Assembly (NCBI GenBank): GCA_900758895.1
Contig: CAAETG010000096.1
Coordinates: forward strand, 1 to 5,366
DNA: 5,366 bases
DNA from: Bacilli bacterium
GTDB taxonomy: Bacteria > Bacillota_I > Bacilli_A > RF39 > UBA660
Direction: 5' to 3'
Each line of letters starts with the position of its first letter. Position 1 is the first letter of the stretch. The position numbers were made by a program, and so were the translations under genes. Positions 5,318 through 5,366 of this stretch are shown one piece after another. The notes under the pieces were generated by a model, which was given only the letters and a program-made list of their open reading frames with translations, was not told where the DNA came from and searched no databases.

Positions 5318-5366
5318 ATCCTTGTGAAAAAATATATAATGCGTAGAAGTAATTAAACCCAAATAA
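5316..5366 (-). CDS. P0: 3'-terminal fragment of a probable relative of the 114-residue membrane protein
   Basis: Sixteen codons, LFGFNYFYALYIFSQG, and a TAG are visible; the rest lies outside the window. Aligned without gaps to the end of P1 (MFGFHFFYMVNDLSKG), 7 of 16 residues match, both proteins end at the same point, and the DNA agrees at 40 of 63 positions including 12 bases past the stop. This supports a diverged family member directly upstream of P1, in the same direction, with 56 bases between its stop and the P1 ATG. The match is short, so homology is likely but not proven. Confidence 0.6.
   Translation of the reverse strand, partial: LFGFNYFYALYIFSQG

Overview
This window is AT-rich and all supportable genes lie on the minus strand, so it is best read from high to low coordinates. 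The secreted class 3 lipase with leucine-rich repeats and a two-loop dockerin, together with the base composition, suggests an anaerobic Clostridia species, possibly a Ruminococcus-like gut or rumen member of the Oscillospiraceae. That placement is inference; no marker gene is present.

Layout from the right end: (1) 5316-5366, the last 16 codons of a gene that resembles the 3' end of the next membrane-protein gene (call this family P; this copy P0); (2) 5256-5303, a 15-codon leader frame with a good Shine-Dalgarno, whose stop overlaps the next start as ATGA; (3) 4915-5259, P1, a complete 114-residue protein with three predicted membrane segments; (4) 4804-4911, a 35-codon frame that continues in phase after the P1 stop and encodes the same 26-residue C-terminal tail as the big lipase; (5) 4004-4744, a 246-residue protein with one membrane anchor and an outside domain; (6) 147-3992, a 1281-residue secreted protein: signal peptide, beta-rich N-domain, class 3 lipase, three cap-plus-LRR units, a small beta domain, dockerin and an acidic tail; (7) 1-86, the first 28 codons of P2, identical in protein sequence to the start of P1, running off the window.

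The unusual structure is the repeat architecture. A roughly 145-bp block (tail codons + stop + leader + start codon) occurs at 83-227 and 4741-4884. The leader part occurs a third time at 5260-5302, and 1-129 matches 5174-5302 almost perfectly. The same leader stands before different genes (P1, P2 and the 246-residue gene), and the same tail follows different contexts (the dockerin of the lipase, and the P1 stop). This looks like a tandem array of membrane-protein and secreted-protein units that expands, contracts and shuffles by recombination at the shared block, leaving remnants such as the orphan tail at 4804-4911.

The gaps between genes are short (11-60 nt), no convincing terminator is visible, and several junctions overlap or share a ribosome site, so the set is probably one operon. 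The biochemical role of the array is not known from the sequence. The lipase is the only member with a recognisable activity. A secreted effector with membrane-bound partners is a testable idea, not a conclusion. No gene-free stretch exceeds about 65 bases apart from the window edges.
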